Positions 28,191 to 39,300 of a stretch of 44,752 nucleotides of DNA are shown here, piece after piece. Source of the stretch: Myxococcales bacterium (GTDB lineage: Bacteria > Myxococcota_A > Polyangia > Palsa-1104). The DNA lies in NCBI GenBank assembly GCA_028287105.1, contig JAQBQH010000046.1:1-44752 (forward strand). The letters are read 5' to 3'. The notes beneath the pieces are model-generated. The model worked only from the letters and a program-made list of their open reading frames with translations. It ran no database searches and was not told the DNA's origin. Made by a program: the position numbers and the translations under genes. Every line of letters starts with the position of its first letter. Within the stretch, counting starts at the first letter, position 1.

Positions 28191-31100
28191 ATGTCCACTG
28201 AGAAGGACGGCACCGAGGTGCCGCCGCCGCCGGACCCACCCGAAGGTGTCGACTCGGACGTCACCCACGTCGCCGGGACCCATCTGCCCGGGATCGGTAG
28301 CGTTGGGGACGACGACGACGAGGACATGGTCACGCGGGTGAAGTCGCTGGCGGACGTGATGAAACCGCCGGAGCGGACGGCGGCCACGGAGCCGACGGCC
28401 GCGCGCGGCGTCGAGCTCCAGTCCGTGCGCATGCCGCCGGCGATGCCGCACGAAGGCAACGGCGCCGACAACGGCGACGGCGAAATCCATACGATGGACG
28501 ACTCCGACGTCGAGACTGTCGACGATGACGCGGTGCTCGAGGAAGACCTCGACGAGATCGTGCCGGAGGGGCCGAGCGCGCTCGATCAGGCGGTCGCGGA
28601 TGCGCAACATCTGCTCGGCGAGGGCGCGCATCTGCGGCTGGTCGCGCTCTACGAGCGCGAGCTGGAGGCGCTGGCGCACGGCGAGCCGGACAAGGCGCGC
28701 ACGGCGCTCTATCAGCACGAGATCGGGGAGCTGACCGAGGCGCGTGCCGGCGACGAGGGCGCGGCGGTCAAGGCCTACGCGCGGGCGCTGCAGTCGGACG
28801 CGACGCTCAAGCCGAATTTGTGGGCCATCCGGCGCGTCTTCGAGCGGCGCGCGCTGTGGCCCAATCTACAGAAGCTGCTCGATGCGGAGATTCGGTTCGC
28901 CAAGAGCCAGGACGAGCGCGCCGAGCTCCTGGTGGAGAAGGGCGAGCTGCTCGAGGATCGGCTGAACGATCCGGCGGGCGCGGTCGACTGCTACAACAAG
29001 GCGATCGAGGCCCATCCGCAGGCGCTGGCCGCCTGGATGGCGCTCGAGAAAGGCGCCACCCGCGACCGCGATCTGGCGGCGCTCGGTCGGATCTGGCGCG
29101 GGCTGGCCGATGCGACGGCGGAGCCGGGACGCAAGGTGGCGCTGCTGATCGATCTGGCGCGCCTGCAGGAGTCGGTCGATGGCGGATCACCCGAGCAGGC
29201 GCAGGCGCTCCTGCGCGAGGCGCTGGCCATCGGCGTCGACGCGCAGCGCGTCCTCGACGAGCTGGAGCGGCAGGCGGAGCGGGCCGGTCGCACCGACGAT
29301 CTTCTGGCTGTGCTCGACGAGCGCGCCGCGCGGCTGAGCGCGCGGCTGGCCGAGCTGCCCGTCGAGCAGCGGCTCGCCGAGACCGACCGGCTGGTGGCGC
29401 TGCGGCGGCGACAGGCGCTGTTGGCCCGGGAGCGCGGCGAAGGCGAGCGGTCGTGGGGATATCTGCAGGCGGCCCTGACGGCGGCGCCGGGCGAGCCGCT
29501 CATCGCGCGGGAGCTGGCGGAGCAGGCGGCGTCGCTCGGCAAGTGGGACGAGCTGGCCGATCTGCTGGCCGGCCGCGTCGAAGCGGCGCCGGCGGCGCGC
29601 AAGATCGGGCTCAGGCTCGAGCGTGCCGAGGCGCTGCGTCGCGCCGGCAAGGCCGCCGAGGCCGATGCCGTCGAGGCCGAGGTGGCGCGCGACGAGCCGG
29701 GGCACCTCGGGCTCACCATCGCGCGCGAGCGCACTGCGCTGTTCGCGCGCGACTGGGAGCGGCTGGCGACCTTGTGGGCGGCCGAAGCCGAGCTGGCCAA
29801 CTCCGACGGGACGCCGACCGGCAAGGCCGACGTGCTCTGGGCGGCGACGGCGCACCTGCAGGCGGCGGCGGCGTGGGAGCATCTCGGGCGCGACACCGAG
29901 GCGCACAAGGCGCTGCAGGACGCGCTCGTGCTGGTGCCGCATTTCGCAGCGGCGGTCGATGCGCTCGAGCGGCTGTACGCGCGCGGCGGCCGGCATGCCG
30001 AGTACGTGGCGCTCCTCGACGCGGAGCTGGGGGCCAATCCGGCGGCGACCCGCGCCGAGCGGCTGCTCGAAAACCTGATCGCGGCGCGCGAGGCGCTCGA
30101 CGATCTGCCGGGCGCGGCGCAGGCGGCGCGGCGGCTCGTCGAGCTGCGTCCCGACGACGTGCGCGCGCGCGTGCGGCTCGTGGAGCTCGATCGCGCGGCG
30201 CTCAAGCTGCAAGAGGCGGCCGATGATCTGGCCGAGCTGGCCAAGCTGTTGCCCGAGGAGCGTCGCGTCGAGGCGATGCTCGAGCGCGCCGATCTGCTGG
30301 AGCATCGTCTGAACGATCCGCTCGGCGCGGCGGCGGCCTATCGCGAGGCGCTGGCGCTGCGGCCCGGCGATCCGCGCGCTGCCGAGGCGTTCGAGAAGCT
30401 GTCGCGCCGCAGGGCCAAGGAGTCGGGGCCGCACGAGACGCCCTCGCCGCAGGCGTGGGACGAGCTGGCCGCGGCGCTGCGTCGCGAGGCGCAGGCGTCG
30501 CTCAGCCCGGAGCGCATCGGCCACGCGCTGCTCAAGCTCGGCGAGATTCACGAAAAGGAGCGCGGCAACTGGGAGGACGCGGCGCAGGCCTATCGCGACC
30601 TCGTCGACCGCGCGCCGGGTCACGCGGCGGCGCTGCGCGGCCTCGCGCGCGCCTACCAGGCCACCGGCGATACGCCCAAGCGCGCCGAGGCGATGGAGCT
30701 CGAGATCGAGGCGCTGGCGCCGGCCGCGCGCGGCGAGGCGCTCCTGCGCCTGGGCGAGCTCTACGAAGACGTGTTGAAGCAGCCCGATCGCGCCGACGAG
30801 ACCTTCGGACGGGCGCTCGATGTCGAGGTCAATCCGCACGCGGCCCTGGGACGGCTGCGTACGGCGGTGCGCGAACGCGAGCCGGTGGCGCTCGCCGAAG
30901 CGATCGCGCGGCTCGAGCCGCTCGTCGGTGGCAATGGCGCCGGCGCGGCGGCGCGCGCGGTTCTGCTCGACGAGCGCGCCGACCTCGCGCACAAAGCGGG
31001 CGACGTCGAGTCCGCGGCCGCGCGCAGCGACGAGGCGATCGCGCTCGACGCGTCGGCCCGGCTGCCGTGGCTGTCGCGGGCGCGGCTGGCGGCGCAGGCG

Positions 31101-33380
31101 GGCGAGTCGGCGGCGCTCGGCGATGCGCTCGAGGCGCTGGCGGAGCGTTCGACCGATCCGGCGCTGCAGTCGGCGCTGTCACGTCGCGCGGGCCTGTTGG
31201 CGCTGTCGTCGGGATCGCGCGCGACCCGCACCGAGGCGGCGGCGCAGCGGCGCCTGCGTCAGTCGCACGCGCTCACGCCGTCGGACTCTTCGGCGCTGGT
31301 GGCGTTGTGCGCGGTGGTCGTCGATCCCGACGCGCTCGGCGCGCGCGCGAAGTTGGCCGAGGGCGCGGCGCAGCTCGAGTGGCACCTCGAGCATGGCGAG
31401 TCGCTCGAGGCGGTCGGCCGGCTCGGCGAAGCGGCGCAGGCGGCGCAGCGGGCGCTGGAGCTCGATGGCCATCACGTCGGCGCGCTCGAGCTGGCGCGGC
31501 GGCTGGCGCGCCTGGGCGGCGACGACAAGAGCTACGCGGCGACGACGGCGCGGCTGGCGGCCGAGGTGCTCGAGGGCGAGCGCGCGGCCGGCTTTTATCG
31601 CGAAGCGGCCGAGACCTTCGAGCGCGTGGGCGCCGATCGCGATGCGGCGGCGGCGTGGCGCGCGGTGCTCGACCGCACGCCGCTCGACGGCAACGCGTTC
31701 AATCGCGCGCGCGACCTGTTGCACGCGCTGCACATTGTCGAGAAGAGCCCCGGTCCGCTCGTCGAGCTCTACACGCATCGCCTGGAGCACGTGCGCGGCG
31801 CCGACGATCGGGTGCGCATGTTCCTCGAGCGCGCCAAGCTCTACGGCGACGCCGGCGATCGCGATCACGCGGAGAAGGATCTGCGCGCGGCGCTGGAGCT
31901 GGATCCCGACGAGCCCGAAGCGCTGCGCCGGCTCGCCGAGCTGGTGGCGGCGCTGCCCACCGGGCGCGACGAGGCCATCGCGCTCTTCGCGCGTTATCTC
32001 GAGGACGTCGAGGACGCGACCCGCCGTCGCGAGGCGCTCCTGCGCGTCGCCGAGCTGCAGGAAGAGGCTGGTCAGGTCGACGAGGCGGTGCATCGGCTCG
32101 AAGAAGCGATCAAGCTGGCGCCGACGCCGGCCGAGGCGCGCGGCGAGCACGAGAAGCTGGCGCAGCTCCTGGTGCGGCAGCGGCAGTGGCAGAAGGCGGT
32201 CGAGGCGCTGCGCCGTCTGAGCGAGCTTCTGCCCGACGGGCCGTCGCGCGCCGCCGTCGAGATTCGCGTCGCGACCATCTACCGCGAGGGCTTCTCCGAT
32301 CCGCGCGCCGCCGTCGAGGCGCTCCTGCGCGCGCTGCGCTCGGACCCGATGTCGATGGACGCGCTCGCCCGGCTCATGCCGCTCGCCGACGCGGGGCACG
32401 TGCTGCCGATGGAGCTCGAAGAGAAGCTCGAGCGAGCCATCGACGCCGCGCGCGGCGATGCGGAGGCCTCGCCGCTCTCGATCGAGCCCTACCAGGCGCT
32501 GGTGCGGCTGTGGGGCTGGCGCGGCGACGACGACTGCCGCCTGATGGCGGCGCAGGCCGAGGCCATCGTCGGCAACCGTGCCGTGCCGGGGCGCGAGAAC
32601 GCGGTCGAGCCGACCAAGGAGCTGTCGTCGCAGTCGTGGCAGCGGCTGTGGCCCGAGGTGGCGGTGTCGGTGGCGATGGAAGTCTGGCACGCCGCCGGCG
32701 AGTCGACGGTCGCGCTCTACGGGCCGACGCTGGAGGCGCTCGGCGTCGGCAAGCGCGATCGCGTCAACGCCAAGGGAACGCCGCTGGCGTGGATTCCCGT
32801 CGACAAGATCGGGCGCAGCCTGACCGGCTCGCACTTCGGCTACGAGCTGTACACGACGCAGAAGGACATCTGCGTCGCGACCGGCAAGGCGCTCGTGTGC
32901 GGTCCCCAGTTCGCGGACAAGCTGTCGCCGGCGATGCGCTTCCGCGTGGCGCGGCGCATTGCGCTCCTGCGCGAGGGGCTGGGCGCGATCGACTCGCTCG
33001 ACGACGAGGAGCTGGCGATCTTCTTCGCGGCTGCCGCCCGCGTCGCCGAGCTGGCGCAGCCGCCGTCGCTGGGCGCGCTGCCGACGGCGAAGGTCGAGGA
33101 TCGCGCGCGCGCGCTCGGAAAGGCGATCGCGCGCAAGGAAAAGAAGGCGCTGCAGGCGATCGGCGCGCGCCTGGCGATGCTGCCGCCGGCCAAGGAGTGG
33201 CGTGCCGCGGTGCTCGAGGGCGCGGCCCGTGCGGCGCTCGCGGTGGGCGGCGATCTGCAGGCCGCGCTGGCGGAGCTCGATCTGCGGCTGCAGCGCGACC
33301 GGCTCGCGCAGTCGCTCACACGCTTCGCCGTCTCTGACGATTTCCGCGTGCTCCGTCGCGACATGGGGTTGAAGGGCTGA
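28191..33380 (+). CDS. giant TPR protein A
   Basis: The product (about 1729 residues from the ATG at 28191; an ATG at 28167 adds eight) has no signal peptide and is probably cytoplasmic. Residues about 1-120 are acidic and disordered (DDDDEDMVTRV). From about 140 to about 1450 there are many TPR-like units with the signature LLEDRLNDPAGAVDCYNKAI, i.e. an E-x-L-x-D-x-x-x-A-x-x-x-Y-x-x-A core of about 34-40 residues. The last 280 residues form a different domain (SWQRLWPEVAVSVAMEVWHA, GKALVCGPQF, LTRFAVSDDFRVLRRDMG). The end of this tail resembles the end of the next protein. The stop overlaps the next start (TGATG). A scaffold for protein assembly is likely from the architecture; partners are unknown. 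Confidence 0.85.
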   Translation: MSTEKDGTEVPPPPDPPEGVDSDVTHVAGTHLPGIGSVGDDDDEDMVTRVKSLADVMKPPERTAATEPTAARGVELQSVRMPPAMPHEGNGADNGDGEIHTMDDSDVETVDDDAVLEEDLDEIVPEGPSALDQAVADAQHLLGEGAHLRLVALYERELEALAHGEPDKARTALYQHEIGELTEARAGDEGAAVKAYARALQSDATLKPNLWAIRRVFERRALWPNLQKLLDAEIRFAKSQDERAELLVEKGELLEDRLNDPAGAVDCYNKAIEAHPQALAAWMALEKGATRDRDLAALGRIWRGLADATAEPGRKVALLIDLARLQESVDGGSPEQAQALLREALAIGVDAQRVLDELERQAERAGRTDDLLAVLDERAARLSARLAELPVEQRLAETDRLVALRRRQALLARERGEGERSWGYLQAALTAAPGEPLIARELAEQAASLGKWDELADLLAGRVEAAPAARKIGLRLERAEALRRAGKAAEADAVEAEVARDEPGHLGLTIARERTALFARDWERLATLWAAEAELANSDGTPTGKADVLWAATAHLQAAAAWEHLGRDTEAHKALQDALVLVPHFAAAVDALERLYARGGRHAEYVALLDAELGANPAATRAERLLENLIAAREALDDLPGAAQAARRLVELRPDDVRARVRLVELDRAALKLQEAADDLAELAKLLPEERRVEAMLERADLLEHRLNDPLGAAAAYREALALRPGDPRAAEAFEKLSRRRAKESGPHETPSPQAWDELAAALRREAQASLSPERIGHALLKLGEIHEKERGNWEDAAQAYRDLVDRAPGHAAALRGLARAYQATGDTPKRAEAMELEIEALAPAARGEALLRLGELYEDVLKQPDRADETFGRALDVEVNPHAALGRLRTAVREREPVALAEAIARLEPLVGGNGAGAAARAVLLDERADLAHKAGDVESAAARSDEAIALDASARLPWLSRARLAAQAGESAALGDALEALAERSTDPALQSALSRRAGLLALSSGSRATRTEAAAQRRLRQSHALTPSDSSALVALCAVVVDPDALGARAKLAEGAAQLEWHLEHGESLEAVGRLGEAAQAAQRALELDGHHVGALELARRLARLGGDDKSYAATTARLAAEVLEGERAAGFYREAAETFERVGADRDAAAAWRAVLDRTPLDGNAFNRARDLLHALHIVEKSPGPLVELYTHRLEHVRGADDRVRMFLERAKLYGDAGDRDHAEKDLRAALELDPDEPEALRRLAELVAALPTGRDEAIALFARYLEDVEDATRRREALLRVAELQEEAGQVDEAVHRLEEAIKLAPTPAEARGEHEKLAQLLVRQRQWQKAVEALRRLSELLPDGPSRAAVEIRVATIYREGFSDPRAAVEALLRALRSDPMSMDALARLMPLADAGHVLPMELEEKLERAIDAARGDAEASPLSIEPYQALVRLWGWRGDDDCRLMAAQAEAIVGNRAVPGRENAVEPTKELSSQSWQRLWPEVAVSVAMEVWHAAGESTVALYGPTLEALGVGKRDRVNAKGTPLAWIPVDKIGRSLTGSHFGYELYTTQKDICVATGKALVCGPQFADKLSPAMRFRVARRIALLREGLGAIDSLDDEELAIFFAAAARVAELAQPPSLGALPTAKVEDRARALGKAIARKEKKALQAIGARLAMLPPAKEWRAAVLEGAARAALAVGGDLQAALAELDLRLQRDRLAQSLTRFAVSDDFRVLRRDMGLKG

Positions 33381-36300
33381 TGGCCGAAGAGCGCAAAGGC
33401 GGCAAGCCGCTCGACGCGGAGCTCGACGACTGGGCCTCCGCCATCGACGAGTGGGACGCGAACCTGGCGCTGCCGGCGGTGGGTGCCAAGGGCGCTGCGG
33501 TCGACGCCAAGCCGGTCGAGAAGCCGGTCACCGCTGCCGAGACCGTCGCCGGCACGGAGCTGGAAGGTGAAGCCGCCGTCGAGGCGAAGGTGCGCGACCG
33601 CGCGCTGACGCCGGCGGGCGTGCCGATTCGCGCCGACGAGCCGGCTCCGCTCGATGCACCGCCGCCGCTCGACGGCGTGCCCGGCGACACCGAAGAAGAT
33701 CCGTTGATGCACCTGTTCGACGGCGATATGGAGCTGCCCGAGGAGGCCGGCCAGGCGCTTGGGTCGCTCCTCGGTGCGGAGGCCGAGAAGGCGCGTCAGG
33801 CCGCGACCGCGCCGCCGCCGGAGGGCAAGCTCGAGCTCGACCCCGAATCGCCGGAGGCCGGGCTGTACGAGGAGGCCGACTTTGGCGGCGGCTCGACGCG
33901 TGTGGCCTCGGTCGACGAGTTCGACAAGCTGCTCGCCGACACCGCCGGCGTCGCGCAGGAGCAGGCGGCCGAGGCAGCGGAGGAGGAGCCTGCGGAGGAG
34001 CCGGCGTCGTCGTCGTCGCGCAACGACTTCGGCGGCCAGGAGTCGACGCGGGTGGCGCTCGCGGGCGAAGTCGATCACCTGCTCGCCGACGAGGCGGACG
34101 TCGAGAAGGATCTGCCGGCACCCCCTCCGTCGGGCCGCTTTCAGACGCCGACCTTGCCCGAGCCGGGCTCGAAGCTGACGTCGAACCGCTACGTCGCGCC
34201 GTCGAGCCGCTTCCAGTCGCCGCCGGTGCCGCCGCAGAAGCCGCGCCAGGCGCCGCTGCCGCCGGACGATCTCGAAGTCGAGATGGAGCTCGGTGCGGCC
34301 GTCGAGCAGGCGGTGTCGGCACCGGTCGACGAGGACTTCTACGACGACATCGTCGTCGAGACGGCGCGCGACGAGGCGCCCACCGACAAGCCCAGGCCGC
34401 CGGCGCCGATTCTGGCGCCGCCGCGCGCGCCGGCTGCGGCTCGCGTCGAAGAGCAAGCCGCCCCGACCAGCGGCGATGACGACGACGAAGGCGATCTCTT
34501 CGATCTGCCGATGACCGTCGAGACCTCGCCGACGGTGGTCGAGGCGGGCGGCAGCGATCCCGATCGCACGCCGCTGCCGATCCCCGACGCCGAGCAGTAC
34601 GGCAGCCCGCCGCCGGCCGCGCCGGTCAAGCCGCTCGAGGTCGGCGAGTCGCGGCCGCTCGTGGCCACCCGCATCGCTTCGCGCGAGGCGCCGGTGCCGA
34701 TGCTGGTGGTGCCGGAGAAGTCGGCGCCCGTCGTTCTCGAGACCGCCTACCTGCGCGATCAGCTCGCCTTCTATGACACCGAGCGGCTCCTGTCGTCGTC
34801 GGAGTCGCCGGCGCGCGTGGCGCAGCTCGCCTTCGCCGGCGGTCGCGTGGCCGAGAAGCTGGGCGACGTCGGCGGCGCCATCGAGCGCTACGAGGCGGCG
34901 CTCGAGGCCGAGCCGAAGCACGCTCACGCGCTGCGCGGCCTGCGCCGACTGCGACTCGCCGACGGCAAGCGCGAGCCGGTGCTGGGCATGCTCGACCGCG
35001 AGATCGACCAGGCGGCAGCGTCGGAGAAGCGCGGGCTGCACGCGGTCCGTGCCGAGTTGGCGCTGGCGCTCGGCGACCGCGACGTGGCGCGCGCCTCCTA
35101 CGATGCGATCTTGCAGGCGCAGCCCGACGACCTCGGGGCGCTGACGGGGCTGTGCGATCTGGCGGCCTCGGGCGGCGGCGACGAGATGTCGGCCGCGCTC
35201 ACGAAGCTCTACGAGGCGATCGCCTCCACCGACGCGCCGACGCGCGCGGCGCTGCTCGTCGAGCGGGCTCGCCTCGATGAAGCGGCGGGGCGCGTGCGCG
35301 AAGCGGTGGAGCACTATCGCGAGGCGCTCGGCGTCGATCCCTCGTCGGCGGCAGCGGCGTGGGGCCTCTTGCGCGTGGCCGTCCGCACGCCCGGCATCGC
35401 CGACGACGTGGAGACCCACGCCGGGCTGGTGGCGCTCTTGCCCGTCGGTCCGTTGCGGCAGGCGCTCGAACGGCGGCTCGGTCTTCTGCGCGTGCGCAGC
35501 GGTGATGTGGCAGGCGCGCGTCCGGTGCTGCAGGCGGCGGCGGCCGACGGCGACCGCGCGGCGCTCTACGATCTGGCGGAGCTCGAGCGTGCCGATGGGC
35601 GGCTCGACGAAGCGGTGCAGGCGCTGGGGCGGGTCATCGAGGTGGAGCCGGACGTGGGCCGGCGCGCCGACCTCCTCATGACGCTCGGCGAGCTGTCGGA
35701 GAAGCAGGGCCACACGGCGCAGGCGGCCGCGGCCTATCAGCGCGCAGCGACGGAGTACCCCGACGATCCGCGCGCGGCGCGCGCGCTCGAGCGCACGCAG
35801 GCGGCGGGCGGCGACAAGGAGTCGGCGCTGCATCGTCACCTGGCGGCGGCGCAGCGCAGCCCTGCGCGCGCCCCGATGGAGCTGACCTACGCCGCGCGCC
35901 TCTTGCGTGAGCTCGGGCGCATCGACGAGGCGCTGGCGCGGCTGACGGCGGCGCTGACCGCGTCGCCGACGCTGGGCCCGGCCATCGATCTCGCCGTCGA
36001 GCTCCATCTGTCGGAGCAGCGCGCCGACGAAGCGGCGGCGGTGCTCGGTCGTGCTGCCGACGCGGCCGACGAGCCGGCGCTGGCGCAGGCCTGGCGCATG
36101 CGCGCGGCCAGGATGCTGCTTCGCGCCGGTCGCGCCGGCGACGCGCTGGCGATGGTGCGGCCGATCGTGCTCTCCGACGCGCCGCGGGCCACGCGCTGGC
36201 TCGAGCAGCGCATCCTGCGCGCCGCCGAGGGGCAGGCCGACGCGCTGCGCGATTCCTTGCGCGAAGAGGCCGACACCGCCGAAGCGGCGGGCGACAAGCC

Positions 36301-39300
36301 GCGCGCGGCCGCGCTCGTCTACGATCTAGCGCTGCTGCAGCTCACCGACGACGAAGCGATCGAGTCGCTGCGCCGCGTTCTCGCCATCGACCCGCTCAAT
36401 GGCGCCGCTGCCGTCGAGATCGCGGCGCGCCTCGAGCCGGCGCGGCGGGCGCTGGAGCTGCCGATCATCTATCAGGCGCGGCTGCAGGCCGCCGACGGGC
36501 GCCCCGAGGCCGTGGCGCTGGGGCTGCGCCTCGGCTCGTCGCTGCTCGAAGACGCGCGCGATCCGGCCGAGGCCGCACGCGCCTTCGCCGAAGCGTCGGC
36601 CAAGGCACCCGGCTACTCGCCCGCGCGCGAGGGGCTCGACCGCGTGGCGCGCGCCAGCGACGGCACCGCCGCGCAGCTGCAGGCGCTCGAGCGTGAGCTT
36701 GCCGACGCCGATTCGCCGGAGCTGCGCTTCGCCATCGACATCGCCCTCGGCGAGCGGCTCGAGCGCGCCGATCAGCCCGACAAGGCCGTGGAGCGCTACC
36801 GCCAGGCGCTCGAGGCGCGCCCGAATCATCCGCTGGGACGGCAGGCGCTCGAACGCGCGCTGCAGGCGGCCAAGAATTACTCGGCGCTCGCCGACCTGGC
36901 GCTGCACGATCTCAAGGACGCGCCCGATCCGCAGGCGAAGGTCGCCGCCTACGAGCGGCTCGCCTTCATCGACGGCGAGCTGCGCGGCGAGCCACAGTCG
37001 GCGCTGCTCGGGTGGGAGTCGATCATGGAGGTCGACCACGCCCACCACGCCGCCATGCGCGTCCTCGAGAAGCACTATCTCGAGGAGCAGCGCTGGCCGG
37101 AGTTGGTCGCGCTCTACGAGCAGATGGGCCTCGGCGCCAGCGACCCGGCCTTCGCCGTCGCCGTGCACATCGAGCGCGCGCGTCTGCGTCCCAAGCTCAC
37201 CGGCACCGATCATTCCGCGACCGAGCTGGCGGCGGCCATCGACAACGACTATCGCCTCGCGCTCTTCAAGGATCGTCGCTGCCGTCCGGCGCTGCGTCAC
37301 GTCTACGCGCGCGCCCGCGCCGGCCACGATCTCCAGCAGGAAGCGGACACCGCGGCCGCGCTGGCCGAGGCCACGCCCGAGGATGCGCGCACCGGGGCGG
37401 TCATGCTGACGCGCTCGGCGGAGGCGCTCGTGGAGCTCGACCGCGCCGACGACGCCCGCGGCCGCTACCAGACCGCCGTGGAGCGCCTGCCGACCCATGT
37501 GCCGGCGCTCATCGGGCTCACCGACTTCGCGCTCGCCAAGGGCGACTGGACGACGGCGTCGCACGCCGCCGAGCGCGCCGGCCACGCGCTGCGCGACCAC
37601 GGCGGCAAGGCGCGGCTGCTCCTCGTCGCCGGCGCGCTGGCACAGGATCGCCTCGAAGATCCCGAAGAGCGGATCAACCGCGCGCAGAACCTTTTGCGCC
37701 AGTCGCTCGTCGCCGATCCGCGCTCGCCCGAAGCGTTCACGCGCCTCGAGCGGCTGCTCCACGACACGCGCGACTTCAGCGCGCTCTCGGAGCTCTACCA
37801 GCGCCGCCTCGACGTCGAGACCGACGGCGGCAAGATGACGGCGCTGCACCTCATGCTGGCGCGCATCGCCCGCGACGAGCTCAAGGATCGCGATCGCGCG
37901 CGCGCCGAGCTCAAGGCCGTCCTGTCGCAGGACCCGACCCACGCCGAAGCGCTGCAGGCGCTCGCCGATCTGCAGTTCGAGGACGGCCAGTGGGCCGAGG
38001 CCGCCGAGACGCTCATCAAGCGCGCGCGCGCGGAGAAGTCGCGCGGCGCGCTCAAGGACATCTTCTTCAAGCTCGGCATCATCTACTCGGAGCACCTGCC
38101 CGATCCCAAGCGCGCGGTCGCTTCGTTCACGCGCGTCCTGCAGGTCACGCCCGACGACATCGTCGCCCTCGAGCACCTCTCGAACCTGCACCTGAAGGAG
38201 TGGGAGTGGAAGGGCGCGCTGCAGGCGACCCTGCGGCTCGCGTCACTCGAGCGCGATCAGCACAAACGGATCGCGCATCTCCATCGCGTCGCCAAGATCT
38301 ACGAGGAGGGCTTCAAGGACGCCCGCCACGCGCTGGCCGCCCTGCGCGATGCGCTCGAGATCGATCCGATGTACCTGACGTCGATCGGCGAGCTGGCGAA
38401 GTTCTTCGACCGCCAGTCCGACGTGCAGTCGATGCGCGTGCACCTCGACCGCACCGCCGCCCGGGTGCGCCTCAAGCTCGACGCCAACCCGCTCGAGCCC
38501 GAGGCGTACCACGCGCTCTTCAAGATCTTCTTGTGGCGGCGCGCGCCCGATCGCGCGGCCTTCTCGGCGGGCACGCTCGAGTGGCTCGGCAGCTCCGAGG
38601 CCGACGAGAAGGGCATGCTGGCGCGCCTGACCGGCCGCGACAACTATCCGGGCTCGTCGCTGGCCGACCCCACCCTCGACGAGACGCTCTTCGACGCGCG
38701 CGTGCCGGCCGGCTTCCGCAACCTCTTCCGCCTGCTCGACGAGCCGCTCGCCAAGATGTTCCGCGCCGACGTCAAACGGCTCGGCGTGCAGCGCCACGAG
38801 AAGCTGCCGCGCTCCGGCCACGCCCTGCGTGACGTCGCCAACCGCATCGCCGCCGACCTCGGCATCCGCGACTTCGATCTCTACGTCACCGCCGCGCATC
38901 CGACGGCGCTCGTCGTGGAGCTCACCGATCCGCTCTCCATCGTCATCGGCAACAAGGTCGTCGAAGGCGCGCACGAGCAGGAGCTACGCTTCCTGCTCGG
39001 CCGCTGCTTCAAGATGATCCAGAGCCACATGGCGCTGCCGATGCGCCTGACGCCCGAGGATCTCGGGCTCCTCGTCGGTGGCATCGTCCGTCAGTTCGTG
39101 CCCGACTTCGTGCCGGCCGGCTTCGAGGAGGCGCAGATCGTCGCCGAAGCGGGTCGCATGTCGCGCATCATCCCGAAGAAGCTGCACGGCGAGCTCCTGC
39201 CGTTTGCGCTCGAGTGCGCGTCCGAGTCGCTCGACCTGAAGCAGATCGGCCCGTCGCTGGTTCACACCGCCAATCGCGCCGGTCTGCTCTGCTGCGGGCT

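Noticed and set aside
32840-36007. 1055-residue open frame on the minus strand opposite the giant TPR genes
   Set aside because: It is a GC-rich shadow: its composition (Arg/Ala/Leu/Gly) lacks any domain, and the plus strand encodes clear TPR units across the same region. Similar long shadows at 29187-30992, 31179-32834 and 36326-38191 were dropped for the same reason.
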